Positions 26,017-34,549 of a DNA stretch of 64,000 nt are shown here, piece by piece (the first letter of the stretch is position 1; each line of letters opens with the position of its first letter). Source of the DNA: Salinilacustrithrix sp003476595 (lineage in GTDB: Bacteria > Actinomycetota > Acidimicrobiia > Acidimicrobiales > Salinilacustritrichaceae); contig CAXAUZ010000021.1 in NCBI GenBank assembly GCA_963972525.1, positions 1 to 64,000 on the forward strand, given 5' to 3'. Position numbers and translations under genes: made by a program. A model generated the notes under the pieces. The model was not told the DNA's origin. It searched no databases and was given only the letters and a program-made list of their open reading frames with translations.

Positions 26017-27305
26017 GCGTCGTCATCCCCCTGCTGCTCATCGCGGTGATGGTGTCGTTCAACGCGCTGTACGTCGCCGCCGAGTTCGCCACCGTCGGGT
26101 CCCGGCGCTCGCGCGTCCAGGAGGATGCCGCCGGCGGTAGCGCTGCGGCCGGCCGGCTGCTCGAGATCCTCGAGGACCCGAAGCGCCTCGACAACTACGT
26201 GGCCGCCTGCCAGATCGGCATCACCCTGTCGAGCCTCGTGGCCGGCGCCTACGGCCAGGCTGCGCTCACGCCCCTGCTCGAGCCCGCCCTCGGCTCCGTC
26301 GGTGGCCGGGCGGTGGCGGTGCTCATCGTGCTCGTCGGGGTGACCTCGGTGCAGGTGGTCCTCGGCGAGCTGCTGCCGAAGACGGCAGCCCTGCGCTACC
26401 CCGAGAAGCTGGCCATGCTCACGCTGCCCCCGATGGCGATCAGCCAGTGGCTCTTCCGGCCCCTCGTGGCGATCTTCAACGGGTCGGCCTTCCGCCTCAT
26501 GAAGCTCTGGGGCCTCGCCGTGGATCACTCCCACGCCCACGTGCACTCGCCCGAGGAGCTCGCCGGGCTGTACCGGGCCAGCGCCGAGGGTGGGCTCATC
26601 GACGCGTCGGAGCGGGACATGCTGGCGGGGGTCCTCAACGTCGAGGACCGGTTGGTGCGCGAGATCATGACCCCGCGCCGCCGCCTCACCACCGTGCCGG
26701 CCACGCTGGGCGTCGACGACGCCCTCGCCCGGCTGGCCGACAGCGCCCACACCCGCTTCCCGGTCACCGGCACCGACGACGACGTGATCGGGGTCGTGCA
26801 CCTCCGCGACCTGTGGGTCGCGGCGCGCCAGGACGGCAGCCGCTCGGTCGGGGACCTGGCCCGGCCCGTGCCTGCGGTGGCCGAGGTGCTCACGGTCCCC
26901 GGCCTGTGGGACGAGCTCCGCGACGAGGAGCAGCACTGCGCCCTGGTGGTCAACGAGTTCGGGTCCGTCGCCGGCCTCGTCACCATGGAGGACGCGATCG
27001 AGGAGATCTTCGGCGAGGTCCTCGACGAGTTCGACGTCGAGGAGGACCCGATCACCGTCGACCAGCGGCGGGTGTCGGTCCGGGGCGACGTGCTGGTCGA
27101 GGTGCTCGAGGACCGCTTCAGCACGACCCTGTCCGAGGACGACGTCGACACGATCGGCGGTCTCGTGTGGCACGAGCTCGGCCGTCGTCCCCGGGAGGGT
27201 GACGAGGTGCCCGTCGGCCCCGACGGTGTGGTCCTCCGGGTCGACCGGGTCGACGGCACGGCGGTCGCCCGCGCCAGCTTCGACCTCCCGGGCGGTGCGC
27301 CGTGA
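26013..27305 (+). CDS. CNNM/CorC-type membrane protein with CBS domains (2 of 3)
   Basis: 430 residues with the same order: DUF21 membrane domain (NALYVAAEFATVGSRRSRVQ, then VLGELLPKTAALRYPE), CBS pair with REIMTPRRRL, and C-terminal CorC_HlyC domain. It keeps the canonical MTPR motif that the first paralogue lacks. It starts with TTG overlapping the upstream stop codon and ends overlapping the third gene (GTGA), so all three are translationally coupled. Function: likely divalent cation homeostasis, by family. Confidence 0.88.
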   Translation: MSVVIPLLLIAVMVSFNALYVAAEFATVGSRRSRVQEDAAGGSAAAGRLLEILEDPKRLDNYVAACQIGITLSSLVAGAYGQAALTPLLEPALGSVGGRAVAVLIVLVGVTSVQVVLGELLPKTAALRYPEKLAMLTLPPMAISQWLFRPLVAIFNGSAFRLMKLWGLAVDHSHAHVHSPEELAGLYRASAEGGLIDASERDMLAGVLNVEDRLVREIMTPRRRLTTVPATLGVDDALARLADSAHTRFPVTGTDDDVIGVVHLRDLWVAARQDGSRSVGDLARPVPAVAEVLTVPGLWDELRDEEQHCALVVNEFGSVAGLVTMEDAIEEIFGEVLDEFDVEEDPITVDQRRVSVRGDVLVEVLEDRFSTTLSEDDVDTIGGLVWHELGRRPREGDEVPVGPDGVVLRVDRVDGTAVARASFDLPGGAP

Positions 27306-28600
27306 TCACGACCGTCGTGCTCCCCATCGTCGCCGTTCTCGTGCTGGTGCTGGTGAACGGCCTGTTCGTCGCCGCCGAGTTCGCGCTCGTCGGCGCGCGG
27401 CGCAGCCGCGTCCAGGCCATGGCCGACTCGGGCAGCACCGCTGCCCGCTGGCTGCTCGGCGTCTTCGACCGCCCCACCGGCAAGGACGGCTACATCGCCA
27501 TCGCCCAGCTGGGCATCACCCTGGCCAGCATCGGTCTCGGCATGTACGGCGAGCCGGCCGTGGCCGGATGGCTGTACACGCCGCTGGAGGACGGCCTGGG
27601 CCTGTCCTACGGGGCGTCGCACGCCGTCGGCTTCGCCATCGCCCTCAGCGCCATCACGTTCCTGCACGTCGTCTTCGGCGAGATGATCCCCAAGGCGCTG
27701 GCGCTGCAGGCGCCGGAGTCGGTGGTGCTCCGGGTCAACCCGGCCATGCGGGCCTTCGGGCTGGTCTTCCGTCCGATGGTGGCGGTCCTGAACGCCACGG
27801 CGCTCGGTCTGATGCGCCTGCTCCGCATCCCCGAGCCGGACAAGAGCACGGCGCTGTACACCAGCGCCGAGCTGGAGATCGTCACCGACGAGGCTGCCGA
27901 CAGCGGCCAGCTCGGCGCCCTGCAGCGGGACCTGATCCGCAACATCTTCGACCTCGACGAGCGGCGCGCCGAGGAGCTCATGACCTCGCGCGGCCGCCTC
28001 GAGGTGCTCGACGTGACCGCGACCGCCGAGGAGGTGGCCGCGCAGGTCGCGGCATCGCCACGCAGCCGATACCCGGTCATCGACGGCGACCTCGACCACG
28101 TCGTGGGCGTGCTCCACATCAAGGACTTCATCCGGGCGTCGGGCCGGTCCACCGTCGACCTCGGGGACCTGATCCGGCCGCTCCCGACGGTGGCGGCGAC
28201 AGCGAGCGCCGAGCAGCTGCTCGAGCGGTTCAAGCGCACCCGCACCCACGCCTGCCTCGTCGTCGACGAGTTCGGCGGCACGCTCGGGGTCGTCACCCTC
28301 GACGACGTCATCGCCGAGGTCATGGAGGAGGGCGACGCGTCGGGATCGTCCGCTGCCGTCCACCACGACGACGGCTCCGTGAGCCTCGACGGCGAGGTCA
28401 CGCTGGCCGAGCTGCGGGACGACCACGGCCTCACGTTCACCCACGACGAGGTGGCCACGCTGGCTGGCCTCGTGCTCGCCGCCCACGGCACGGTGCCCGT
28501 GCCGGGCACGGCGGTCGAGGTGCAGGGACACGAGCTGGTGGTGGAGGACGTGGTGGGCCACAAGCTGACACGGGTGCGCGTGCGGCCGTTGGACGACTGA
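27302..28600 (+). CDS. CNNM/CorC-type membrane protein with CBS domains (3 of 3)
   Basis: 432 residues. The DUF21 domain (NGLFVAAEFALVGARRSRVQ, then VFGEMIPKALALQAPE) is closer to paralogue 2 than to 1. The CBS region has EELMTSRGRL, where the usual MTPR reads MTSR, and the C-terminal CorC_HlyC domain is complete. It is the last gene of the coupled trio, and 37 bp separate it from the beta-propeller gene. Cation homeostasis is the likely role by family. Confidence 0.88.
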   Translation: MITTVVLPIVAVLVLVLVNGLFVAAEFALVGARRSRVQAMADSGSTAARWLLGVFDRPTGKDGYIAIAQLGITLASIGLGMYGEPAVAGWLYTPLEDGLGLSYGASHAVGFAIALSAITFLHVVFGEMIPKALALQAPESVVLRVNPAMRAFGLVFRPMVAVLNATALGLMRLLRIPEPDKSTALYTSAELEIVTDEAADSGQLGALQRDLIRNIFDLDERRAEELMTSRGRLEVLDVTATAEEVAAQVAASPRSRYPVIDGDLDHVVGVLHIKDFIRASGRSTVDLGDLIRPLPTVAATASAEQLLERFKRTRTHACLVVDEFGGTLGVVTLDDVIAEVMEEGDASGSSAAVHHDDGSVSLDGEVTLAELRDDHGLTFTHDEVATLAGLVLAAHGTVPVPGTAVEVQGHELVVEDVVGHKLTRVRVRPLDD

Positions 28601-28637
28601 CCCCAGCCGGGAACCAGCGGCCCGCCACGGACGTCGG

Positions 28638-30713
28638 ATGGCCATGCGCACTCGACCCGTCCGCCGGGGGATCCGGACCGCCATCGTGCTCGCCGCCGTC
28701 GCCATGGCGGCCGGCGCCTGCAGCAGCGAGGGCGCATCGCCGCCGTCGAGCGGTGGGCAGACGTTCCAGGGCCTCCGCGGCGTCGCCCCGGTCGCCCTCC
28801 AGAGCGACCGGAGCTGCGGTGAGGTGCTGGAGGACTTCCAGTCGTTCGCTCCGGCCGTGCTGTCGGACCAGATGTTCGGCTTCGCCGAGGGTGGTGCGGC
28901 GACGACATCGGGCGTCGACGACGCGACGGACATGGCGGTGGAGGACAGCGCCGAGCGGGTCGCGGCACCCGACGAGGCCGGGGCCCAGCTCGAGGCGGCC
29001 GACGGCTCCTCGTCGGACACCAACACCCAGGAGGCCGGCATCGACGAGCCCGACGTCGTCGAGAACGACGGCGAGTTCGTCTACGTCGTGGACCACGGAC
29101 CGGACCAGGCGCACCTGGTGATCCTCGACGGGGCCACGGCCGAGGTGCTCAGCCGCACGCCGCTCGCCTCCTACGGCGCGCAGCTGCTCCTGCAGGGCGA
29201 CCGGATGCTGGTCGTGACCAGCGGCGGCTACGGGTACCCGATGCCGATGCCGATCGAGGACGGCGCCGCCGTGTCCGGTCCGGCCCCTGACGAGGAGCCG
29301 ATCCCGGTGGACCCGTTCCCCATGCCGACCGAGCCGCCGACCTTCGCGGCCGGCACGGTCCTGCAGCTGCTCGACGTGACCGACCGCCGGGCCCCACAGG
29401 TGGTGCAGACCACCGAGATCGAGGGCCACCACGTGTCGACCCGCGTCGTCGACGGGGTCGCCCGCGTCGTGGTCAGCAGCTACCCCGACGCCCAGCCGCT
29501 GTTCGACGACGTCGCCGTGCGCATGGGAGGCGGCGGGGACGCCGACTCGGGCCTGGCAGCGATGGAGGCCGGCGTCGCCGACATGACCATCGAGGACTGG
29601 CTGCCTGCCTTCCGCACCACGGTCGCCGACGAGGGCGACGTGGCGACCCGCACGTCGACCGAGGGCAGCCTGGTCGCGTGCGAGGACGTCTTCGTCCCCG
29701 AGGTGAACGCGGGCATCGCCCAGACCTCGGTCCTCCGGGTGGACTTCGCCGACGGCTTCGACCCGGCCGACACCACCACGGTGGTGGCCGAGGCCGGCAC
29801 CGTCTACGCGTCGACGAGCACCCTCTACGTGGCGGCGAACACCTACGTCCCGCTGCAGGAGCAGGGCCGGGTCGTGGGCGAGGACTTCACCACCGCGCTG
29901 CACGCCTTCGACCTGCGCGGCGACGGCCCGGCTGCCCACCTCGGTGCCGGTGCGATCCCCGGCCACCTCCTGAACCAGTACTCGCTGTCCGAGCACGACG
30001 GCTACCTCCGAGTCGCCACGACCGAGGGCGCGCCGTGGGGCGGTGGCGAGGACAGCCAGTCCGGCGTCCGGGTGCTGCGGCTCGAGGGCGGCGCACTGGT
30101 CGAGGTCGGGGCCGTCACCGGCCTGGGGGTGACCGAGACGATCCAGTCGGTGCGCTTCATGGGGCCGGTCGGCTACGTGGTGACGTTCCGCCAGACCGAC
30201 CCGCTCTACGTGATCGACCTCAGCGACCCCACGGCTCCGGCGGCGGTCGGGGAGCTGAAGATCCCCGGCTTCTCCTCCTACCTGCACCCGGTCGGCGAGG
30301 GCCGGCTGGTCGGCATCGGCCGCGACGCCGACCTCGAGGGCCGGGACCAGGGCCTGCTGGTCTCGCTCTTCGACGTCGCCGATCCGACGGCGCCGGCCCA
30401 GCTGCAGACGTGGATCCAGCGCGACGCGTGGTCCGTGGCCGGCGACGATCCCAAGGCGTTCCTGCACTGGTCGCCGGAGTCCGCCGTGGTCGTGCCGCTC
30501 GAGCGCTTCGGGGAGGGCACGCCCGAGAGCGGCATGGTCGTGCTCGACGTGGCCGACAGCGGCATCACCGAGCGGGCGCTCGTGACGGCCGAGGGCCGCT
30601 ACCCCTCCCGGGCGCTGGTCGTGCAGGGACGGCTGTGGTCGCTGTTCGACGGCGGCGTGGTCGTGTCGGACTTCGCGAACCCGACAGATGGGGTATTCAC
30701 CGGATTCCGCTAG
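28638..30713 (+). CDS. Secreted beta-propeller domain lipoprotein
   Basis: 691 residues. A signal peptide ends in a lipobox (AAVAMAAGAC), so it is probably lipid-anchored outside the membrane. The segment SSDTNTQEAGIDEPDVVENDG is the hallmark that opens the beta-propeller domain of the Pfam 'Beta_propel' family. The remaining about 540 residues contain repeated beta blades. Function of this family is not known; it is often found near surface or protease genes. A stretch rich in Pro (about 215-235) interrupts one blade. It follows the CNNM trio on the same strand. Confidence 0.8.
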   Translation: MAMRTRPVRRGIRTAIVLAAVAMAAGACSSEGASPPSSGGQTFQGLRGVAPVALQSDRSCGEVLEDFQSFAPAVLSDQMFGFAEGGAATTSGVDDATDMAVEDSAERVAAPDEAGAQLEAADGSSSDTNTQEAGIDEPDVVENDGEFVYVVDHGPDQAHLVILDGATAEVLSRTPLASYGAQLLLQGDRMLVVTSGGYGYPMPMPIEDGAAVSGPAPDEEPIPVDPFPMPTEPPTFAAGTVLQLLDVTDRRAPQVVQTTEIEGHHVSTRVVDGVARVVVSSYPDAQPLFDDVAVRMGGGGDADSGLAAMEAGVADMTIEDWLPAFRTTVADEGDVATRTSTEGSLVACEDVFVPEVNAGIAQTSVLRVDFADGFDPADTTTVVAEAGTVYASTSTLYVAANTYVPLQEQGRVVGEDFTTALHAFDLRGDGPAAHLGAGAIPGHLLNQYSLSEHDGYLRVATTEGAPWGGGEDSQSGVRVLRLEGGALVEVGAVTGLGVTETIQSVRFMGPVGYVVTFRQTDPLYVIDLSDPTAPAAVGELKIPGFSSYLHPVGEGRLVGIGRDADLEGRDQGLLVSLFDVADPTAPAQLQTWIQRDAWSVAGDDPKAFLHWSPESAVVVPLERFGEGTPESGMVVLDVADSGITERALVTAEGRYPSRALVVQGRLWSLFDGGVVVSDFANPTDGVFTGFR

Positions 30714-30791
30714 TCGATCATCCGCCGCATCCGGCCGTTTCGAACCAGGGATGAAGTCCACTTAAACCCTGCTTCCCAGGAGGAACCCCTG

Positions 30792-31598
30792 ATGCGAACG
30801 TTCGTCACCCGGATCGCGGTGCTCGCTGCTGCTGCGCTGGTCGTGCTCGCCACGCCCAGCGCAGCGCAGGAGAGCGCTCGGATCCACCTGATCCACGGCA
30901 TCCCCGACACACCGGTCGACGTCGTCGCCGGCGGTGAGGTCGTCTTCGCCGACTTCCAGTTCGGCGACACCCAGGACCTGTCCGGCCTCGCCGGTCAGAC
31001 CCTCCCCGGCCTCACGGTGAACGCGGCCGGCACCGACACCGTCGCCATCGACGCCGGTGACACGGCGCTGCCCGCGAGCGGCAACTACACGATCATCGCC
31101 CACCTCGACGCCGAGGGCACCCCGACGCTGGCCGTCTTCGAGAACGACACCAGCGCCATCGCCGCCGGCGAGGGTCGCGTGACCGTCCGCCACACGGCTG
31201 CCGCACCTGCGGTCGACGTGCTGGCCAACGGCGAGGCCGCCTTCACGAGCCTTTCCAACCCCAACGAGGCCTCCGCCGACCTGCCCGTCGGCACCATCAG
31301 CGCCTCGGTCGTGCCGGCCGGTGCCGCCGACCCCGTCGTGATCGGCCCCGCCGACCTCGGCATCACCGACGGCACCAGCCTCATCGTCTACGCCGTCGGC
31401 TCGCTCGACGCCGGCAGCCTGACCGTGCTCACCGAGAGCATCGACGGCCTCGGCACCGCCCCGACGGCCGTGAACACCGGCAACAGCCCGGTGACCGACG
31501 ATGCCGGCCTGCCGGTCGGTCTGCTGGCGCTCGCCGGCGTCGCCCTGCTGGCTGCCGCGGTGCCCGCCCGCCGGCTCGTCGCCGCCCGGGTCCGCTGA
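30792..31598 (+). CDS. DUF4397 secreted protein with C-terminal membrane anchor
   Basis: 268 residues: a signal peptide (cleavage after about ATPSAAQ), two DUF4397 beta domains (from RIHLIHGIPDTPVDV and again from VTVRHTAAAPAVDV), a linker, a C-terminal hydrophobic helix (about 240-258) and an Arg-rich tail. The layout resembles a sortase substrate, and a sortase gene follows 1 bp downstream. No clear LPxTG or LAxTG is seen; the nearest candidate is around DAGLPVG. AGGAGG lies 7 nt before the ATG. Surface display is inferred; the role is unknown. Confidence 0.82.
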   Translation: MRTFVTRIAVLAAAALVVLATPSAAQESARIHLIHGIPDTPVDVVAGGEVVFADFQFGDTQDLSGLAGQTLPGLTVNAAGTDTVAIDAGDTALPASGNYTIIAHLDAEGTPTLAVFENDTSAIAAGEGRVTVRHTAAAPAVDVLANGEAAFTSLSNPNEASADLPVGTISASVVPAGAADPVVIGPADLGITDGTSLIVYAVGSLDAGSLTVLTESIDGLGTAPTAVNTGNSPVTDDAGLPVGLLALAGVALLAAAVPARRLVAARVR

Positions 31599-31599
31599 C

Positions 31600-32274
31600 A
31601 TGGAGCGCCGCCGCAGCGTGACGGCGGTGGCGGCGCTGCTGCTGTTGCTGGTCGGGGTCGCCTGCGGCGCCCCGGCCGGCGACGGCGCGTCGGACGGCGA
31701 GACGGTCGAGCCGGCGGCGGCGCCGACGACCGCACCCGCCACGACGGTCCCCGGGCCCCGGCCCACCTCGGACCTGGCCGACCGGGTCGAGCCGCTCGAC
31801 TCGGCCCGCTACGACCCGGCGGAGCACGAGGCCGCGACCCGCACGGTGACCGGCCTGTCGCTCCCGGTCATCGGCGTCGACGGGGCGCCCGTCGAACCGG
31901 TCGGCGTGGAGCCGAACGGCGAGATGGAGATCCCGCCGGCCGAGGAGGTCGGCTGGTACCGCTTCGGGGCCGCACCGGGGGAGTCCGGCTCGGCCGTGCT
32001 CGCCGCCCACATCGCCTACGACGGCATCGACGGCGTGTTCCGGTACCTGGATCGCCTCGGCGCCGGCGACGAGGTGGCCGTGTCCTTCGACGACGGGTCC
32101 AGCGAGCGGTACCGGGTGACCGAGGTCGTCACCTTCGACAAGGAGGCGCTGCCCGACGACCTGTTCGCCCGGGACGTGCCGGAGCGGCTGGTCCTGATCA
32201 CCTGCGGGGGCGAGTTCAACCCCGCGCTGCGCAGCTACGAGAGCAACGTGGTGGCCTACGCCGTGCCGGCGTGA
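31600..32274 (+). CDS. Class F-like sortase (transpeptidase), lipoprotein-type N-terminus
   Basis: 224 residues. The N-terminal hydrophobic segment ends LLVGVACG with Cys22 as possible lipidation site, then a Pro/Ala/Thr linker (30-55) and the sortase beta-barrel (about 85-224). The catalytic triad is visible: His137 in AAHIAY, Cys202 in LITCGG and Arg211 in PALRSYESN. It would join a sorted protein to the cell wall or to a partner protein outside the membrane. The gene follows the DUF4397 gene by 1 bp, so that protein is the obvious substrate candidate. Confidence 0.88.
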   Translation: MERRRSVTAVAALLLLLVGVACGAPAGDGASDGETVEPAAAPTTAPATTVPGPRPTSDLADRVEPLDSARYDPAEHEAATRTVTGLSLPVIGVDGAPVEPVGVEPNGEMEIPPAEEVGWYRFGAAPGESGSAVLAAHIAYDGIDGVFRYLDRLGAGDEVAVSFDDGSSERYRVTEVVTFDKEALPDDLFARDVPERLVLITCGGEFNPALRSYESNVVAYAVPA

Positions 32275-32306
32275 TCGCCACCGCGGGTCTCGTCGGGGCG
32301 GCCGGA

Positions 32307-32312
32307 TAGGGT
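32307..32312 (+). promoter_or_regulatory. Probable -10 element of sigR
   Basis: TAGGGT lies 8 nt before the ATG at 32321; leaderless start likely. Confidence 0.45.
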
Positions 32313-32320
32313 CGGCTCCG

Positions 32321-32926
32321 ATGGCCGACCAGGCGACGTTCGCAGCGCAGGCGATGCCCTTCATGGACTCGCTCTACGGCGCGGCTCTGCGCATGACGCG
32401 CAACCAGAGCGATGCCGAGGACCTGGTCCAGGAGACCTTCCTCAAGGCCTACCGCGGCTTCGGGGGCTTCCAGGAGGGCACGAACCTCAAGGCCTGGCTC
32501 TACCGGATCCTCACCAACACCTACATCAACATCTACCGGTCGAAGAAGCGCCGCCCGGACGAGACCGACCTGGCCGAGGTCGAGGACCTCTACCTGTACC
32601 GGCGCCTCGGGGGCCTCGAGGGCGCCACGGCGGGCCGCTCGGCGGAGGACGAGCTGCTGGAGCTGTTCAGCGAGGCCGAGGTCAAGGACGCGCTCGAGTC
32701 CCTGCCGGAGACCTTCCGCATGGCGGTCCTCCTCGCCGACGTCGAGGGCTTCGCCTACAAGGAGATCGCCGAGATCCTCGACATCCCGATCGGCACCGTG
32801 ATGTCGCGCCTGCACCGGGGAAGAAAAGCCCTCCAGAAGTCGTTGTACGAGTTCGCCGTCGCTCGGGGCCTCACCGAGCGCACGGACGACGCACCCGACG
32901 AGAGCGAACCGGCCAACGCCGGCTGA
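32321..32926 (+). CDS. sigR: ECF sigma factor, SigR/SigH-type (redox stress)
   Basis: 201 residues. Region 2 is very typical of SigR/SigH (RMTRNQSDAEDLVQETFLKAYR, GTNLKAWLYRILTN), and region 4 carries YKEIAEILDIPIGTVMSRLHRGRKALQ. In actinobacteria such factors respond to thiol oxidation through a zinc anti-sigma factor, and exactly such a gene follows. The start is set by alignment and by the TAGGGT hexamer. Regulon genes are not evident in the window. Confidence 0.92.
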   Translation: MADQATFAAQAMPFMDSLYGAALRMTRNQSDAEDLVQETFLKAYRGFGGFQEGTNLKAWLYRILTNTYINIYRSKKRRPDETDLAEVEDLYLYRRLGGLEGATAGRSAEDELLELFSEAEVKDALESLPETFRMAVLLADVEGFAYKEIAEILDIPIGTVMSRLHRGRKALQKSLYEFAVARGLTERTDDAPDESEPANAG

Positions 32927-32944
32927 CCGACCTTGCGAGATCCC

Positions 32945-33187
32945 ATGGACCACGGCGACTGCAGCGAGACGCTCCACGAGCTCTACCACTTCCTCGACGG
33001 TGAGCTCACCGACGAGAAGCGGGTCGCGATCCAGGAGCACCTCGAGGCGTGCCCGCCCTGCTTCGAGGCGTTCGACTTCGAGGCCGAGATCAAGCAGTAC
33101 ATCGCCCAGAAGTGCCGGGACCGGGTGCCGGAGTCCCTGCGGTCCCGCATCGCGGACGCCATCGACCACGTCGACCCCGGTCGCTGA
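32945..33187 (+). CDS. rsrA: Zinc-containing anti-sigma factor, RsrA-like
   Basis: 80-residue small anti-sigma protein. Zinc-binding residues of the ZAS family are all present: Cys6, His32, Cys36 and Cys39, the last three as H-x3-C-x2-C. In RsrA these form the redox switch: oxidation to a disulfide releases zinc and the sigma factor. It follows sigR by 18 bp. The ATG at 32945 is preferred over a TTG four codons upstream because it puts Cys6 at the usual distance from the N-terminus. Confidence 0.88.
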   Translation: MDHGDCSETLHELYHFLDGELTDEKRVAIQEHLEACPPCFEAFDFEAEIKQYIAQKCRDRVPESLRSRIADAIDHVDPGR

Positions 33188-33230
33188 GCGATCCCGGGCC
33201 GGCGATGTCGGCCCGCCCCCCGCCTCGGCG

Positions 33231-33236
33231 TAGAGT
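33231..33236 (+). promoter_or_regulatory. Probable -10 element of a small membrane protein gene
   Basis: TAGAGT lies 6 nt before the ATG at 33243. Confidence 0.4.
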
Positions 33237-33242
33237 CGGACC

Positions 33243-33386
33243 ATGCTCGCCATCATCTGGCACTGGTGGATCGCCGTCATCCTCATGATCACGCTGGTCG
33301 TGCCCGCTGTCGTCATGACGGTGGCGCTCTACCTGCGCAAGGTCGTCAAGCCGCAGTACCCGGGGGTCGACCAGCCGCGTGGCTGA
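33243..33386 (+). CDS. Small single-pass membrane protein (47 aa)
   Basis: 47 residues, nearly all hydrophobic up to about residue 31 (WHWWIAVILMITLVVPAVVM), then a basic tail ending KPQYPGVDQPRG. It starts at an ATG 6 nt after TAGAGT, and its stop codon overlaps the GTG start of the next gene by 8 nt, so it looks like a coupled small gene rather than chance. No family recognised. A role in recruiting or regulating the downstream protease is a guess. Confidence 0.6.
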   Translation: MLAIIWHWWIAVILMITLVVPAVVMTVALYLRKVVKPQYPGVDQPRG

Positions 33387-34470
33387 GCTGGTCGACTGGG
33401 ACCTCGCCGAACGCATCGCCGTCCGGGCCGCAGGGCGCGAGCCGCTCGCGGACTCGTACCACTGGGAGTCGCTGGAGCCCGACTTCACGGAGCTGACCGC
33501 CCTCGCCGAGGAGCTGGTCGCCGCCGAGACGGGCCTGCACTCCCTCGCCGGTCCCGCCCGCGGCAAGGTGACCGACCGCGCCGGTTGGGTCCGGGCCAAC
33601 ATCTCCTCCTTCCAGCGCCTCCTCGGCCCCCTCACCGAGAAGATGGCCCCTCGCGTGTCGGGCCCCACCGTGCCGATCATGCGCGCCGCCGCCGCGGCCG
33701 AGGTCGGCCTGCTCCTCGGGTGGATGTCGGGACGGGTGCTCGGCCAGTACGACCTGCTCGTCGCCGGCGGCTCCGACGACGACCCCGACGGCCAGCCCAC
33801 CGATCAGGACCTCGTGTACTACGTGGGCCCGAACGTGCTGGCGCTCGAGAAGAAGTTCGGCTTCCCGCCCCGCGAGTTCCGCCTCTGGCTGGCCCTGCAC
33901 GAGGTCACCCACCGGGCCCAGTTCACCGGCGTGCCGTGGATGCGCGAGCACTACCTGGGGCTGCTCGATCGCACGCTCTCCTCGGCCGGCCTCGACCCGA
34001 TGGTCCTGGTGCGGGCGCTCAAGCGCACCGCGGACGAGCTTCGGGCCGGGCGCAGCCCGCTGGCCGAGGGTGGCATCACCCACCTGCTGGCCGGACCCGA
34101 GCAGCGCGCCGCCCTCGACGAGATCGGCGGGCTCATGAGCCTGCTCGAGGGTCACGGCGACGTCACCATGGACCGTGCCGGTGCAGGCCACGTCCCGTCC
34201 GCCGAGCGGTTCGGGCGGGTGCTGCGCAACCGCCGGGCCTCGGCCACCGGGCTCACCAAGCTCGTCCAGCGGCTCATCGGGCTGGAGGCCAAGCTCAACC
34301 AGTACCAGCAGGGCGAGGACTTCATCGCCGAGGTCGAGCGCCTCGGCGGCGGGAAGGCCGCCCTGGAACCCGTCTGGCGCGGCCCGTCCTGGTTGCCGAC
34401 GCTGCCGGAGATCCGCGAACCCCACGAATGGGTGTCGCGCGTGCAACTCTCCGACGAGCTCGTCACCTGA
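33379..34470 (+). CDS. DUF2342 zinc-dependent metalloprotease-like protein
   Basis: 363-residue protein of the actinobacterial DUF2342 (zincin-like metallopeptidase type 2, once annotated 'coenzyme F420 biosynthesis associated') family. The zinc motif is ALHEVTHRAQF, matching HExxH. Flanking segments such as GPTVPIMRAAAAAEVGLLLG and LYWWV-type conserved blocks support the family. In actinobacteria this gene commonly sits just before tilS-hpt-ftsH; here a response regulator lies between. Substrates are unknown. It starts at GTG inside the end of the small membrane protein gene. Confidence 0.87.
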   Translation: MAELVDWDLAERIAVRAAGREPLADSYHWESLEPDFTELTALAEELVAAETGLHSLAGPARGKVTDRAGWVRANISSFQRLLGPLTEKMAPRVSGPTVPIMRAAAAAEVGLLLGWMSGRVLGQYDLLVAGGSDDDPDGQPTDQDLVYYVGPNVLALEKKFGFPPREFRLWLALHEVTHRAQFTGVPWMREHYLGLLDRTLSSAGLDPMVLVRALKRTADELRAGRSPLAEGGITHLLAGPEQRAALDEIGGLMSLLEGHGDVTMDRAGAGHVPSAERFGRVLRNRRASATGLTKLVQRLIGLEAKLNQYQQGEDFIAEVERLGGGKAALEPVWRGPSWLPTLPEIREPHEWVSRVQLSDELVT

Positions 34471-34520
34471 GCGCCCCGGTCCCTCCGCCACCAGCGGCAC
34501 CCGGTCGCTTGGCATGATGA

Positions 34521-34545
34521 GCCTCCCATCCCGTGGGGAGGAGGC
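34521..34545 (+). promoter_or_regulatory. Hairpin covering the ribosome site of the response regulator
   Basis: CCTCCC pairs with GGGAGG within GGGGAGGAGG, the ribosome site that precedes the GTG at 34550. A shifted register (GCCTCC/GGAGGC) is equally possible. This could damp translation initiation. Confidence 0.35.
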
Positions 34546-34549
34546 AGCT

